Below are positions 1 to 9,882 of a DNA stretch of 42,762 nucleotides, piece after piece. The DNA comes from Brachionus koreanus (Eukaryota > Rotifera > Eurotatoria > Ploima > Brachionidae), in the NCBI GenBank assembly GCA_016987375.1, contig PJRA01000412.1:1-42762 (forward strand), in the 5' to 3' direction. Below the pieces are notes generated by a model that saw only the letters and a list, made by a program, of their open reading frames with translations, searched no databases and had not been told where the DNA came from. Both the position numbers and the translations under genes were made by a program. Positions within the stretch are counted from its first letter, which is position 1. The number at the start of each line of letters is the position of its first letter.

Positions 1-171
1 ACAGGCGAGGCAAAAATTAAAAGTAAATAAGTAAATAGACAAAAATTAAAAGAGAATATCTCAAAAATTAAAAATGATATTAATTTGTAAAGAGTAAAGA
101 ATTTATTTTTTAATAGAATTCAGTTTTTTTAATAAAGAAAAAACTCTATTTTGATAATTTATTTTACAGAT

Positions 172-345
172 CTTCTACGATCCGATGAATTCACCACATG
201 ATGCTTTAATTTACCAAATTTGACGACATAATTCATGAAATACCAGTTTCTAGAAAACGTCATTTAACGTAAAATATAGCAAATTAACGTTATTTTACGT
301 AAAATGTTGGTAAAACACAAAATGTCCAAAATTTTTGAAAAAAAA
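172..345 (+). repeat. Interspersed repeat with ACGTAA-rich core, copy 1
   Basis: This stretch shares a long block with 32868-33000, including the words CCAGTTTCTAGAAAACGTCA (copy 2: CAGATTTCTAGAAAACGTCA) and several ACGTAA/TTACGT words. Its left edge (GATCCGATGAATTCACCACA) resembles the reverse complement of the right edge of copy 2, so the family probably has inverted ends. Its right part (CAAAATGTCCAAAATTTTTG) recurs reversed at 30746-30775. It looks like a non-coding MITE-like repeat. The rest of 1-495 is AT-rich with nothing recognisable apart from being the likely 5' flank or 5' UTR of the retrotransposon that follows. Confidence 0.6.
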
Positions 346-495
346 TTTCGTAAAATAATTTTTTTTATCTATCTATTGAGACTCTTAATAATTCTTAATA
401 GTTAATAATTGAAACATTTAGAAGCGCTCATATATTTAAAAAACAAAACTAAAGATATGGAAAAAAAAAAATAAAAATTTAACATAATTTATATT

Positions 496-1448
496 ATGCA
501 AGATACAAATTTTAGTGACCAAGAAAACCTCGTTTTCCCGTCAACTCCGCATAATAGCAACACTATATCGTACACTACGGTTTCGGAAACGAATAAGCGA
601 TCACGTAAAAATATCTCGCCCGATAACAGTCCAAATAAGTTGGTCGGACTAGACAATTCAACAATGTGGAATAGAATTTTGATTTTAGAATCGGCTATTC
701 TTTCAAAAGATAAATTAATTGAGGACTTAGTGTCTAAAGTGAATCAACTGGAGGAGAAAATGAAAATGGACGATCTAAATCTAAAGGTTGAATTACTAGA
801 AAAGGAAATAAATCAACAAAAAGAGAATAGTAAAGTAAAGCGTCTGAAAACAATCAGCCGGTATTGTCAGACTGGGTAGGAGTAACGGCTCGCGCAATTA
901 ATCGGGTTTCTAATCAGCGTGTTGAACGACCACCACAGCAAATTGAGGTGATAAATTCCGTTGTCAGTGAACAACTAGATAGAGAAAGAAGAAAAAGAAA
1001 CGTTGTTATATTTGGGGTCCCAATAAGCGCTGCTGAAAATAAAGAAGATAAAGACAAAAGTGATAAAAATTTTATTGAGAATACTTTTCGAAGTGCAAAC
1101 GTTGATGTGCGTAAAATTTAGTTTATAAGACGTTTTAGGTCATCTGGGTTGATTAATCGTCCGCCACCAGTTTTAGTCCAACTTAAGAACGAAAAAGACC
1201 GTCTCGCGGTACTCAAGCAAGCTAAAGAACTCAGAAAACTAGAACAGTTCAAAGACGTGTTTATTAACCCGGATTTGACAGAAGCAGAACTTATACTAAG
1301 CATGCAATTTAGAGACACTCAGCGTATTTTAAACCAAAACCAGACCACAAGTTCTACTAACTTTCGTTTTGGTATTCGTGGACATAACTTTCGGAGGTTC
1401 GAAATCGAACCAAGTGGCTCCACTCGTGGAGTCCCAGTCCAGCATTAA
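496..1448 (+). pseudogene. Non-LTR retrotransposon ORF1 (RRM/L1-like), broken
   Basis: This is the first ORF of a non-LTR retrotransposon. Residues from 496-879 have a Ser/Asn-rich start and a coiled-coil-like stretch (EEKMKMDDLNLKVELLEKEI). The reading then moves to a second frame near 845-860, probably at the A-run CTGAAAACAA, and continues to 1448. It contains a basic RRM-entry motif (RKRNVVIFGVPIS) followed by a segment typical of the ORF1 RNA-binding fold (VLVQLKNEKDRLAVLKQAKE). An in-frame TAG at 1119-1121 interrupts the second frame. With one frameshift and one stop, the copy cannot make a full ORF1 protein unless these are sequencing errors. ORF1 proteins of this kind bind element RNA as a nucleic-acid chaperone. 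The end overlaps the ORF2 frame by about 115 bp. Confidence 0.8.
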
Positions 1449-4400
1449 TTCGATCCTTTTAAATAATAATAAAAGAAACGTCAAATCTAGTAACAATCAA
1501 GAAAATAATGAATTGTCAATTACCTCCAATTTTAATTTTAATTTTAATCTAAATGAATCTCATAACACAACAAAAAGTGATAGAACTGTGAAAAACAAAA
1601 AAACAAGTCAAAATTCTCTTAAATGTTGGTACACAAATGCAACTTCACTTGGCAACAAATTCGAAGAACTCGAAATTTTAGTCAAAACCATCAGTCCTGA
1701 CGTAATTTTTGTCACTGAAACATGGTTTCCCTTTGATTATTGTCGAAAATTAGACGGGTTTGACTCTTATTGTTTGGGCCGTAAGGCGCGAACAGGTGGT
1801 GGCGTTTGTATATACGTAAATAAAAATGTAAATTCGTTTGAAATAATGGACAAAATTTTGTGTGAAGACAGCATCGAACAAGTCTGGTGTAGTATTGTAA
1901 CTTCTAATAAAGTCATTTTAGCCGGGTGTATTTATAGGCCAACTGCTAGTGTGAATGATCCAAAGGTCTTATCAAGTAAAAGAAGATCTTATGAGTTAAT
2001 GAAAAATTTAAAATACAATGGTGTGGTAATATGCGGTGATTTCAACTGTCCAAAAATTAACTGGCATCATGGTGAGTTCAACTCTTGCGACTTGTGTGAA
2101 AATTCGTTTGAGTCTTTGCTAATTGATTCTCTGGATGATTGTTTTTATTACCAAAATGTATTCGAACCAACATTTCAAGATGCATGTGGAGTCCAAAAAA
2201 GTATCCTTGACTTAATTATAACTGACTCGAATGATCGTATTTTCAGTGTAGACCATGGCCCACCATTAGGTGCCAGTAGCAAAGGTCATCATACGTTATC
2301 TTGGTGCTATGATCTCAAGTCAACCAATGGTCAAAATCATAAAAACTTTAGAGTATCAAAATACAACTACTCAAGAGGCGACTATAATTCTATGTCAAAA
2401 TTGATACATAAAATAAACTGGACACAGTTTTTTGATGGTCTTAGCGTCGATCAAATGTACACCAAATTTCTAGAATTTTACGAAGTTTTATGTGAAAGGT
2501 TTATTCCTAGATTGAAGTGTGCAAAAAAGAATCAACCATGGATGAATCGAGAACTGAAGAACTTGGTTCGTAAAAAATATTCGGCATGGAAAACTTTTTC
2601 AGCCAGTGGCTGGGCAACAGACAAAAAGATGGGATATAATGTTATTAGTAGAGAATGTCGAAAGGCCATTCGAAAGGCCATAATAAAATATGAAATGGAA
2701 TTAGCCAAGAAATCTAAATCTAGTCCAAAATTGATTTATAAATATATGAACAGTAAACAATCAGTAAAACAATCAATTAAAGCGTTGAATATTGATGGTC
2801 ACACATTAACCGATCCTAGTGAGATAGCGAACGAATTAAATAAATATTTTCAATCAGTTTTCAGTTCTGACTTTTCGAGTCCGACAGAATCTCTTAATCT
2901 AAAGACAAGTGTCAAATGTGATCCGAAAATAGATGAGCTTGTAAGTAGAGAAATTATTATTAAAAAGCTTGAGAATTTAGACCCAAATAAAGCGATTGGG
3001 CCGGATAAAGTCCATGGTTGTGCGTTGAAAAACGCTGCCGATGCACTTTCGATTCCAATCACTATTATTTACACAAAATCGTTTCAAACCGGATTAATCC
3101 CGAAAATTTGGAAACAAGCAAACATCACGCCTCTACACAAATCAGGTAGTAAATTGATGTTAAATAACTATAGGCCCGTCTCTTTAACCTGTATCTTGTG
3201 CAAGGTTTTTGAGAGTATAATTAAAGATGTTATGCTGAAGCATCTCTTGGAAAATAAGCTTATCTCGAACGCTCAACATGGCTTTATGCCATCAAGGTCT
3301 TGTTCAACAAATTTGTTAGAAACAATTGATTTAATCACTTCGGCGTTGGCATCAGGCTTTCCAGTTGACATTATTTACACCGATTTTTCAAAAGCTTTTG
3401 ATAAAATTTCACACGCAAAATTATTATTAAGATTAAAACAATATGGATTTGGTGAAAATATAGTTAGATGGATTTGTGATTTTTTGAGGGAACGTACACA
3501 AAGAGTCGTCTTGGGAAATATTTGCTCGTCTTGGCTTTCAGTCTTTAGTGGTGTTCCTCAAGGCTCTGTCTTGGGCCCACTTTTGTTCATCATTTATATC
3601 AACGAGATGCTTGAACTAATTGAAAATGATTGCAAAGCGTACGCGGACGATACGAAAATAATTGCCATCATTAAAAATTTTTTATCGAATTTGAAACTTC
3701 AAGATGATATGGATAAGATATGTAATTGGTCAAAAAATTGGTCAACTGTGCTGAACGCAGACAAGTGTAAAGTTTTGCATTTGGGTAGGACGAACTCCAA
3801 ATTTGAATATGAAATTAAAAAACAATCTGGTGAGAGGCAACCATTAGCTAAAACCTTGTGTGAAAAGGATCTTGGAATATTTATAAAACATGACATGAAA
3901 TGGGATGTTCAAGTCAGGCATAGTGTCGCAAAAGCGAATAGAATGTTGGGGTTGATCAGAAAATCGTTCAAATTCCTTAACAAACAAAACACTACGCTTC
4001 TATATAAGTCCCTTGTTAGACCACATTTAGAGTATGCCATTAGTTCATGGTCTCCGTATAGTGTAAAGGACATAAATGAGTTGGAAAAAGTGCAAAGAAG
4101 GGCGACAAGACTCGTGCCGGAGCTGAGAGGATGTAGTTATGCAGAGAGGTTGAACAAAATGGATCTGACCAATCTTCAAACGAGAAGGCAGAGAGGCGAT
4201 CTTATTCAAATGTTTAAAATTATTAATAATTTAGAGAAGGTGAATCTCGTAAACGGCGCGTGTTTGGACACTCAAAAAAGAATATACAACCTCAGATCTC
4301 ACAATAGAACTATATACAGAGAGAAAATGAGATACTTTCAACCAAGATTTAATTTCCTTACAAACAGAGTCACGACAATTTGGAACAAATTGCCAACGGA

Positions 4401-4494
4401 CGTTGTTAATGCACGAAGCTTGAACAGTTTTAAGGCGAAGTTGGACGTCTGGATGAAGGAGAATTTTTTCGAAGCGACTGCTACAGCCCTTTAG
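1333..4494 (+). CDS. Non-LTR retrotransposon ORF2: AP-type endonuclease and reverse transcriptase (CR1/L2 group)
   Basis: This is a long uninterrupted frame of about 1050 codons. From about 1624 an exonuclease-endonuclease-phosphatase domain is visible: NATSLGNKFEELE, the catalytic Glu in VTETWF, CIYRPTAS and GDFNCP. The final SDH-type motif reads SSKGHH, so the usual Asp appears to be Gly. The reverse transcriptase follows with LNNYRPVSL, HGFMPSRSCSTN, YTDFSKAFDKISH, GVPQGSVLGPLLF and the catalytic AYADDTK. The C-terminal end (RRQRGDLIQMFKIIN, then NRVTTIWNKLP) is typical of CR1/L2/Jockey-like elements. There is no ATG in frame before the endonuclease domain. The frame is open from 1333 and overlaps ORF1, so expression would need frameshifting, non-AUG initiation or reinitiation. 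The copy looks young because the frame is intact. Assignment to one clade is tentative. Confidence 0.92.
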   Translation, partial: TKTRPQVLLTFVLVFVDITFGGSKSNQVAPLVESQSSINSILLNNNKRNVKSSNNQENNELSITSNFNFNFNLNESHNTTKSDRTVKNKKTSQNSLKCWYTNATSLGNKFEELEILVKTISPDVIFVTETWFPFDYCRKLDGFDSYCLGRKARTGGGVCIYVNKNVNSFEIMDKILCEDSIEQVWCSIVTSNKVILAGCIYRPTASVNDPKVLSSKRRSYELMKNLKYNGVVICGDFNCPKINWHHGEFNSCDLCENSFESLLIDSLDDCFYYQNVFEPTFQDACGVQKSILDLIITDSNDRIFSVDHGPPLGASSKGHHTLSWCYDLKSTNGQNHKNFRVSKYNYSRGDYNSMSKLIHKINWTQFFDGLSVDQMYTKFLEFYEVLCERFIPRLKCAKKNQPWMNRELKNLVRKKYSAWKTFSASGWATDKKMGYNVISRECRKAIRKAIIKYEMELAKKSKSSPKLIYKYMNSKQSVKQSIKALNIDGHTLTDPSEIANELNKYFQSVFSSDFSSPTESLNLKTSVKCDPKIDELVSREIIIKKLENLDPNKAIGPDKVHGCALKNAADALSIPITIIYTKSFQTGLIPKIWKQANITPLHKSGSKLMLNNYRPVSLTCILCKVFESIIKDVMLKHLLENKLISNAQHGFMPSRSCSTNLLETIDLITSALASGFPVDIIYTDFSKAFDKISHAKLLLRLKQYGFGENIVRWICDFLRERTQRVVLGNICSSWLSVFSGVPQGSVLGPLLFIIYINEMLELIENDCKAYADDTKIIAIIKNFLSNLKLQDDMDKICNWSKNWSTVLNADKCKVLHLGRTNSKFEYEIKKQSGERQPLAKTLCEKDLGIFIKHDMKWDVQVRHSVAKANRMLGLIRKSFKFLNKQNTTLLYKSLVRPHLEYAISSWSPYSVKDINELEKVQRRATRLVPELRGCSYAERLNKMDLTNLQTRRQRGDLIQMFKIINNLEKVNLVNGACLDTQKRIYNLRSHNRTIYREKMRYFQPRFNFLTNRVTTIWNKLPTDVVNARSLNSFKAKLDVWMKENFFEATATAL

Positions 4495-4548
4495 GGCTCT
4501 ACTTGGACTATGTCCAAGTCGCAGTTCTACTTTACTACTACTACTATG
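4495..4548 (+). other. 3' end of the retrotransposon: perfect hairpin and ACT-repeat tail
   Basis: Directly after the ORF2 stop lies a perfect stem-loop at 4501-4519 (ACTTGGAC, loop TAT, GTCCAAGT), followed by TTTACTACTACTACTA. CR1/L2-type elements usually end in a short hairpin and a microsatellite tail that the reverse transcriptase recognises, so this is taken as the element's 3' terminus. The same hairpin-plus-microsatellite design recurs in the decayed copies elsewhere in the window. Confidence 0.75.
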
Positions 4549-4689
4549 AATTGTTCTTCTTAAATTTCAATTAATTTAAAACAAATGATCTAAATTAACA
4601 GCACTAAATTATCATGGCTTGAAAAAAGATTTATTAAATTATTAAATTATTTTTTTTTAATTTATTATATAGTAAAATAAAAAACAATC

Positions 4690-5014
4690 AGATGCGTTCA
4701 ATGACCGTTCAAAAAGAGGTTGCAAGAGAACTATTTAGAGATTTTGCATCAAGTTTCAACTTCATTAAAAACATGGTTGTAAACTGACTGTGACTAGACC
4801 CGTTTACCATAAATGTTGCTGAAGGAAACTCAATAAACTCTTTCAAAACAAAGCTTGATGAATGATTCATAGTTAGGGACTGGTGTGACCTGACTGATAT
4901 GAAACTTCCACAGCTTATTCAGCATAAGTTGGTTAGTTTTCAAACTTTACTTTTAAGTAGTTAATAGTACACATTTAGTGCATTTTTGTTGTCAATTTTT
5001 ATTATTATTATTCA
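4690..5014 (+). pseudogene. Decayed 3' end of a second non-LTR retrotransposon
   Basis: In shifting frames one reads short pieces typical of the extreme C-terminus of CR1/L2 reverse transcriptases, notably EGNSINSFKTKLDE at about 4817-4858 (compare ARSLNSFKAKLDV in the intact copy). Upstream (4690-4790) the matches are weaker and interrupted by stops. The copy ends in an ATT-repeat tail at 5000-5011. It is 5'-truncated, in the same orientation as the intact element, and too diverged to be a duplicate of it. Confidence 0.55.
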
Positions 5015-6558
5015 TTTCATTAAAAGCCTTAAAGGCGGTGTTAAGTAAAAAATTTAAAAAAAAATTTAAAGAAAGACAAAAATTAGATCATTTCTAATAA
5101 ATATAAAAGAAAAATGTTGATATTTTATTTAACAAAATTACACCTTTTAGTTCAGTTGATGTTTCAAGATCAATTTATCATGTTTCAAGATCGACAAAAA
5201 ATTAAATGATAAAGTTGAAATAAATTTATTTAATTCTAATTGAAATTAAAACTTTTTTAATTATTTAATTTAATTTTTGATTCCGCATCATAATTACAAA
5301 GCTTAATTTAATTTTTATTTTCACTATTTTAAATCGAAATGAAGTTTAGGTTTTCAGTTTTTGACCCAGAGTTAGTGCAGCTCTTTTAAATGCTGGCGTG
5401 AAAACAAAAAACAAGGTGGCCGATTACTGTATATTTATTCATTTAAATAAATAATAATATTAGATGAAAGATAATACTTATCAATAACAAAAGATTTCAA
5501 GGTCATTTAAAAAAATATAAATTTCATGTAATTTCCAATTATTTGTTGATTTCTAATAGATATTTTTCATCAAATACTATAAGAGTTAATTTTTAGAATT
5601 AATAAGGCCTTATTCAATTAATTTAAACGTTAAAAATAAATTGTTCAGTCTAGTCATCATTAAAATTTGCAGCCAATAATCAGCTGATAAATTTCCTGTG
5701 TATGCACATCAATTTTTGTTAACAATGGAAAGGCCGATTGGTTTTTAGACCTAGAAAAAATATTAAATATGTCTACGTAACTAAAATTGAAAATTTTATT
5801 AATAATCAGCCGCGCTTTCTAGTGTTAAAAAAAATTTCGAAAAAACCTATAAATAAACAAATCTTTATTTCACATTTAAAGAGGAAAGTAATTTTTTGCA
5901 ATCTTATTTTAAAAAACGATATCCTACTGTCATAAAAATCTCCTACTTATTCCTCCAACACAAATAGAAAATATCAAGCTATTATTTTCAAGAAATCTCA
6001 TATTAAAGATTTCATTAAATATTCTCATTAAAAACAATAATAAAGATTTATTTTAAAATTTAATTTCTCATAACTTTTTAGATCAAACAGAAATTTAAAT
6101 TAAATGTAATAAGCTTTATTTTATTATTTATTTTAAACTAAAAAAAAAAAATTTTTTTGTTTTTTTTTTACCTGGAAAATATTTTCGAACTTATTTCTTT
6201 ATTAAAATTATCAAATTTCAAAATAAGCTATCAAAATCAATTTCTTCTTAATTTTATAATATCAGAAAGATTAGAATTCAATCAAGAATGTCAAAAATTT
6301 TGACAGAAATAGAGAAATTTTATAAAAAATGATAGTGATTAGGATAAATGAGGAAACAACTTATGTCAGGGGAAAAGCACATTGTTCACCTAAAGCTGTT
6401 GATCTTACAATAGAAACGAATCCTCCTTAATTAAATCTTCATTTTTTACTTACTAAAATTATTTCTTCAAAATAAATTTATTAGTAGTTAAAAAATAATA
6501 TTAATTTCAATAGATTTATTTCTCGATATTTCAGAGAAGTTATCTTTACAATTTCAGC
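5015..6558. other. AT-rich non-coding stretch
   Basis: No gene is supported here. The open frame at 5738-5935 is AT-driven, has no recognisable motif and lacks a proper ATG. A less AT-rich patch at 5340-5430 has stop-broken fragments in the minus frames and may be an old repeat, but I could not assign it. Confidence 0.5.
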
Positions 6559-7245
6559 AAGGTTCGGATGTAGCAAAACTCCCTCACTTTCTAAATTTTA
6601 TATAACTGACCTTAAATGTAATTAAATTTTTTAAACACCCTCTCTCTACGATTTAAAAAAAAGTCGCTTGTCTTTAAGCCCAATTATCTCATTTTCAAAT
6701 CCTTTTTTTGCCCGAATATAAAAAAAGTAAAGATTTTGGAGTAGACTGCGGACTAGACACAAAAATATTGTAAAAACCATAAAAATTTATCATTTTTTTC
6801 CAAAATTAATGGTTAATTGATAAAGAAATAGCTTCAGAAATTTGTTGTAAGCTTTTCTCATGATACATTTGGGCAAAAAAGCATTTGATCGCAACTAACA
6901 AAATGTGAAGCAAGGCGAAACTTTCTATCAAACCGAGTAGTGAACAAATGGAATGTGCTGCCAACGTCGGTTGTCACAGTTCAAAAACAGGCCGGACAAT
7001 GTCGATAGAAACAAAAAAATGAAAAGTCTACTATAGCGGGACTACGTTAGTCTTCCTGCTTTGTCAGTTTAGTTAAACTAAACTTGACCGTAGAATATTA
7101 ACTATTATTATTATTATTATAAATATTATTATATTTGGACTTAAAGACAAGCGACTCATTTTATTTTTCAAGTTTGCAGATTTATATTTTCAGGTCAGTT
7201 TTATAAAATATGGAAAGTGCGGTGGTCTTGCTGTACCCGAACCTT
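6559..7245. mobile_element. Foldback/MITE-like element with long terminal inverted repeats
   Basis: The left arm (6559-6681) and right arm (about 7137-7245) are imperfect reverse complements over more than 100 bp. The outer ends read AAGGTTCGG and CCGAACCTT, and the inner ends read GTCGCTTGTCTTTAAG (6663-6678) and CTTAAAGACAAGCGAC (7140-7155). Between them are words such as ACTGACCT paired with AGGTCAGT. No transposase is encoded, so the element is non-autonomous. A clear target-site duplication was not found. A fragment of a non-LTR retrotransposon lies inside it. Confidence 0.75.
6913..7122 (+). pseudogene. Non-LTR retrotransposon 3' relic nested in the foldback element
   Basis: One frame reads RRNFLSNRVVNKWNVLPTSV, which is clearly the tail of a CR1/L2-type ORF2 (compare NFLTNRVTTIWNKLPTDV in the intact copy), ending in a TAG near 7006. 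After it come two small hairpins, GACTA-CGT-TAGTC and AGTTTAG-TTAAA-CTAAACT, then a TTA-repeat tail ending near 7122. It is 5'-truncated at or near 6910, as expected of incomplete reverse transcription, and lies between the two inverted arms. Confidence 0.75.
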
Positions 7246-8446
7246 GACTAACATATTAAAATTATCATTTAGCTTTTTACCAAGGAAAAGTTTTGTTTAA
7301 AAAACACAACTCATTTCTTTTTAAGCTGAATCATTAGCAATGTTTCAAAAACTTAACAGTAAATTGAAAATGATTAATCCCTATTAAAAATTTATTGCAA
7401 ATTTTTTTTGTAAGAAAAATTAGCAGTTTTGATAGTTCTTTATCTAAAATTCAATTTTAAGTAAATAATTAGTATATTTTTTAATATTGAATTTTATAAA
7501 ATTAAAATTCAATTGATATTTTTTCATGTGTTCATAAATTTTATAGATTAATTTAGATAAAAAAAAGCCTTTTGCTGTTTGATCTATCAATCAAAACAGA
7601 CATTTGGTGCATCAAAATAAGAAGCTATTGGGTGTTAGACTACCTACATTTTTTTTCGAATAAAAGCTTATCAATTAAAATAACTTTTGAAACAGTTTCG
7701 AAAAGACTTAATCAAATTGATTCAACATAAATGAGCAAAGTTAACAATAAATAAAAATATTTGTATTTCGAGTCAGATAACTCGAAAAATCTAAAACTGA
7801 CTGTTCACTTTTTTTATTAGACACAATCTTAAATTTACAACAAAAAACTGAAATTTTTTCTATTAATTTTTTAAAAAATTTTTCTACTTGAAAAGTGAAT
7901 AAAAACTTTTGATTGATAATATCGGAATCAATTTTGTTTAATTATTTTTTTGTTGAGTGGGCTATTTATTGATAACTTAAAAGTTTTGATAATAAAAAAT
8001 TCAATCAAGTGAAAGCAAGCCATATCAAAGTGCTTTTAAGTAACTTTTTAATCGAGAACCAGCTTTAATAGCTAAGATTCAAAATCAACATGTTGCCATA
8101 AACACCTAAAAACATAAAAATGAGTGGGATAAATTTTTTGAGCAAAACTTTAGGATAGCTTTTCTGGAATATAATCTCAAAAAGTTTTTTCTTTCTGCTC
8201 AATATGCCTCATAGAGATTCATAAATTTCGATTAAAACCCACGTTTGTATTTTAAAAAGAATGAAAAAGATTTAAGTTTAAGAAATAAAAATCCCAAATA
8301 TAGAAGAAAATTAAAAAGAAAACTCGATAATTTTTCGCAGCCTAATGATTGTTAATCTATATAAGAGGAATCATTTTCAATTTTAAAAAGTTTATTTTTT
8401 TAAGAGACTAAACAAAATATAAAAAAAGCACCAAGTGCGCTATACT
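7246..8446. other. AT-rich non-coding stretch upstream of the EF-hand gene
   Basis: No coding frame, RNA gene or clear repeat was found. A TATA-like word (AATATAAAAAAA) lies at about 8415-8426, only some 25 bp before the first ATG of the next gene. This suggests that translation may start at one of that gene's later Met codons. Confidence 0.4.
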
Positions 8447-9269
8447 ATGTTTATAATTGCTCAAACAACATACGACTTTATTTTTAAATTGTCCAAGATG
8501 CTTAAAAAGTTTATCAATCTAAACGAGTGGCTCAAAAGTTATTCGTTAAAGAAGAAACATAAAATTGCCTCGAGATATATTACTATTTATTTTCAAATGA
8601 TTATACTAATCTCATGCATAAATTTGTCCACTTCGATTCCAATTTTTCAAAAAATCAATTCCATTGACAAATTAAATGGTGAGATTTGCCTTTTGTTTTT
8701 ATTTAATTTAAAAAGAAAATAAATTAAATTTATTGAAGATAAAACTGCACTGAAAAATACAATTGAGAGTGAGCTTGTCAAACAAACATCCACAAAAAGC
8801 TTCGCGATTTCAAAATTTATCAAAAATTTGATCCTTACATTTGACCAAGATTGTAAGTGAATAAGCTAAACATTTAAAAAATTAAATTATTTTTGTCAAT
8901 TTTTAAGCTGATCAGCAATTAAATTTTCAAGAATTAAGTCTAATGTTGACTAATGAAACTTTAATGAAAAAATTTGAGAACATTTTTCACAAAAAACAGG
9001 GAACATTATTGCAAAAAATGATCAGCAGTAACATAAAAGAACAACCAACATCAACAACCAAACTGTTTAAAAGCTCAACTGATTTGAAACAGAGAGAAAA
9101 TACAAATTTAAAATCAAAAAAAAAATCTGTGCTTTTCGAAGAATTTCGAAAAGAAGAAGATGAATACTTCATTGAATTCGGTGAAGAGTCGTCAAATCAA
9201 AATATGGAAACAAAGATTTTTACCTATTCGCCGCTTAAAAATTTTCATGGTACAAAAAAGAGTTCATAG
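8447..9269 (+). CDS. EF-hand protein with N-terminal hydrophobic segment, three exons
   Basis: The exons are 8447-8678, 8739-8852 and 8908-9269. The introns are 60 and 55 bp, begin GTGAG and GTAAG, end AG, and keep the phase. The 235-residue product has a hydrophobic stretch at about residues 45-67 (IILISCINLSTSIPIF), which is a signal peptide if translation starts at Met51 or a membrane anchor if it starts at Met1. Splicing exon 2 to exon 3 creates a canonical calcium-binding loop at residues 113-124 (DQDSDQQLNFQE): acidic residues at positions 1, 3 and 5, hydrophobic at 8, Glu at 12, with Gln replacing the usual Gly6. Because the loop spans the intron, it supports the gene model. The C-terminal half is Ser/Thr/Lys-rich and then acidic (EEFRKEEDEYFIEFGEE). 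It probably is a secreted or membrane calcium-binding protein. The family is not recognised. Confidence 0.7.
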
Positions 9270-9882
9270 AGAAAAAATTTTAGTTCAGCGGTGCAATCAA
9301 ATTGCTATTGTTTCGATGTTCATTTTTCAAATCAGATAATTTATTTATTTCCAATTTTTTTCAAAAAAAATTGCGCTTGAATCAGATTTAGGCATTTATA
9401 TATATTTATATTTATATATATATATATATTGCTTCATATAAGTGTAATCCATAGTTTTTACACAGAACAAAACAATTTTTAGATCAGAATTTTAGTAGGA
9501 TCAGATGACTTTTTATTATTATTATTATTATTTTAGAATTTTCAATAGTTGCTTGAATAAATTTTATTTAAAATTTTCTAAAGAAAACATTTTACACTTT
9601 TATTCAAATTAAGAAGATAAAGAAAAAATTTTTAATTTTTGACCAAATTTTTAATAAAATTTTTAGATAAAAAAACACATTTTTTTTTGAACAAAAACGC
9701 CTCAACTTGAATAAAACTTAAATTATTAGTTAGAAAACGGATAAATATACACCATAAATTGATCTAAATTATTGCCAAATGCTTTTTTTTTGGACGATTA
9801 AGACTTATTTACCATCAAAAATAAACTTATAATAAAAAAATACATCAAATGAAAGTAAAATTATTGGTCATATTTTATTAAT
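9270..9882. repeat. Intergenic DNA with TA-rich and TTA microsatellites
   Basis: The interval between two convergent genes contains a TATATA/TATTTATA microsatellite at about 9397-9430 and a TTA-repeat (ATT six to seven times) at about 9515-9534. Otherwise it is AT-rich with no coding evidence. Confidence 0.6.

Noticed and set aside
5738..5935. 65-codon plus-strand frame
   Set aside because: Low-complexity, highly AT-rich, no ATG at the proposed start and no recognisable family.
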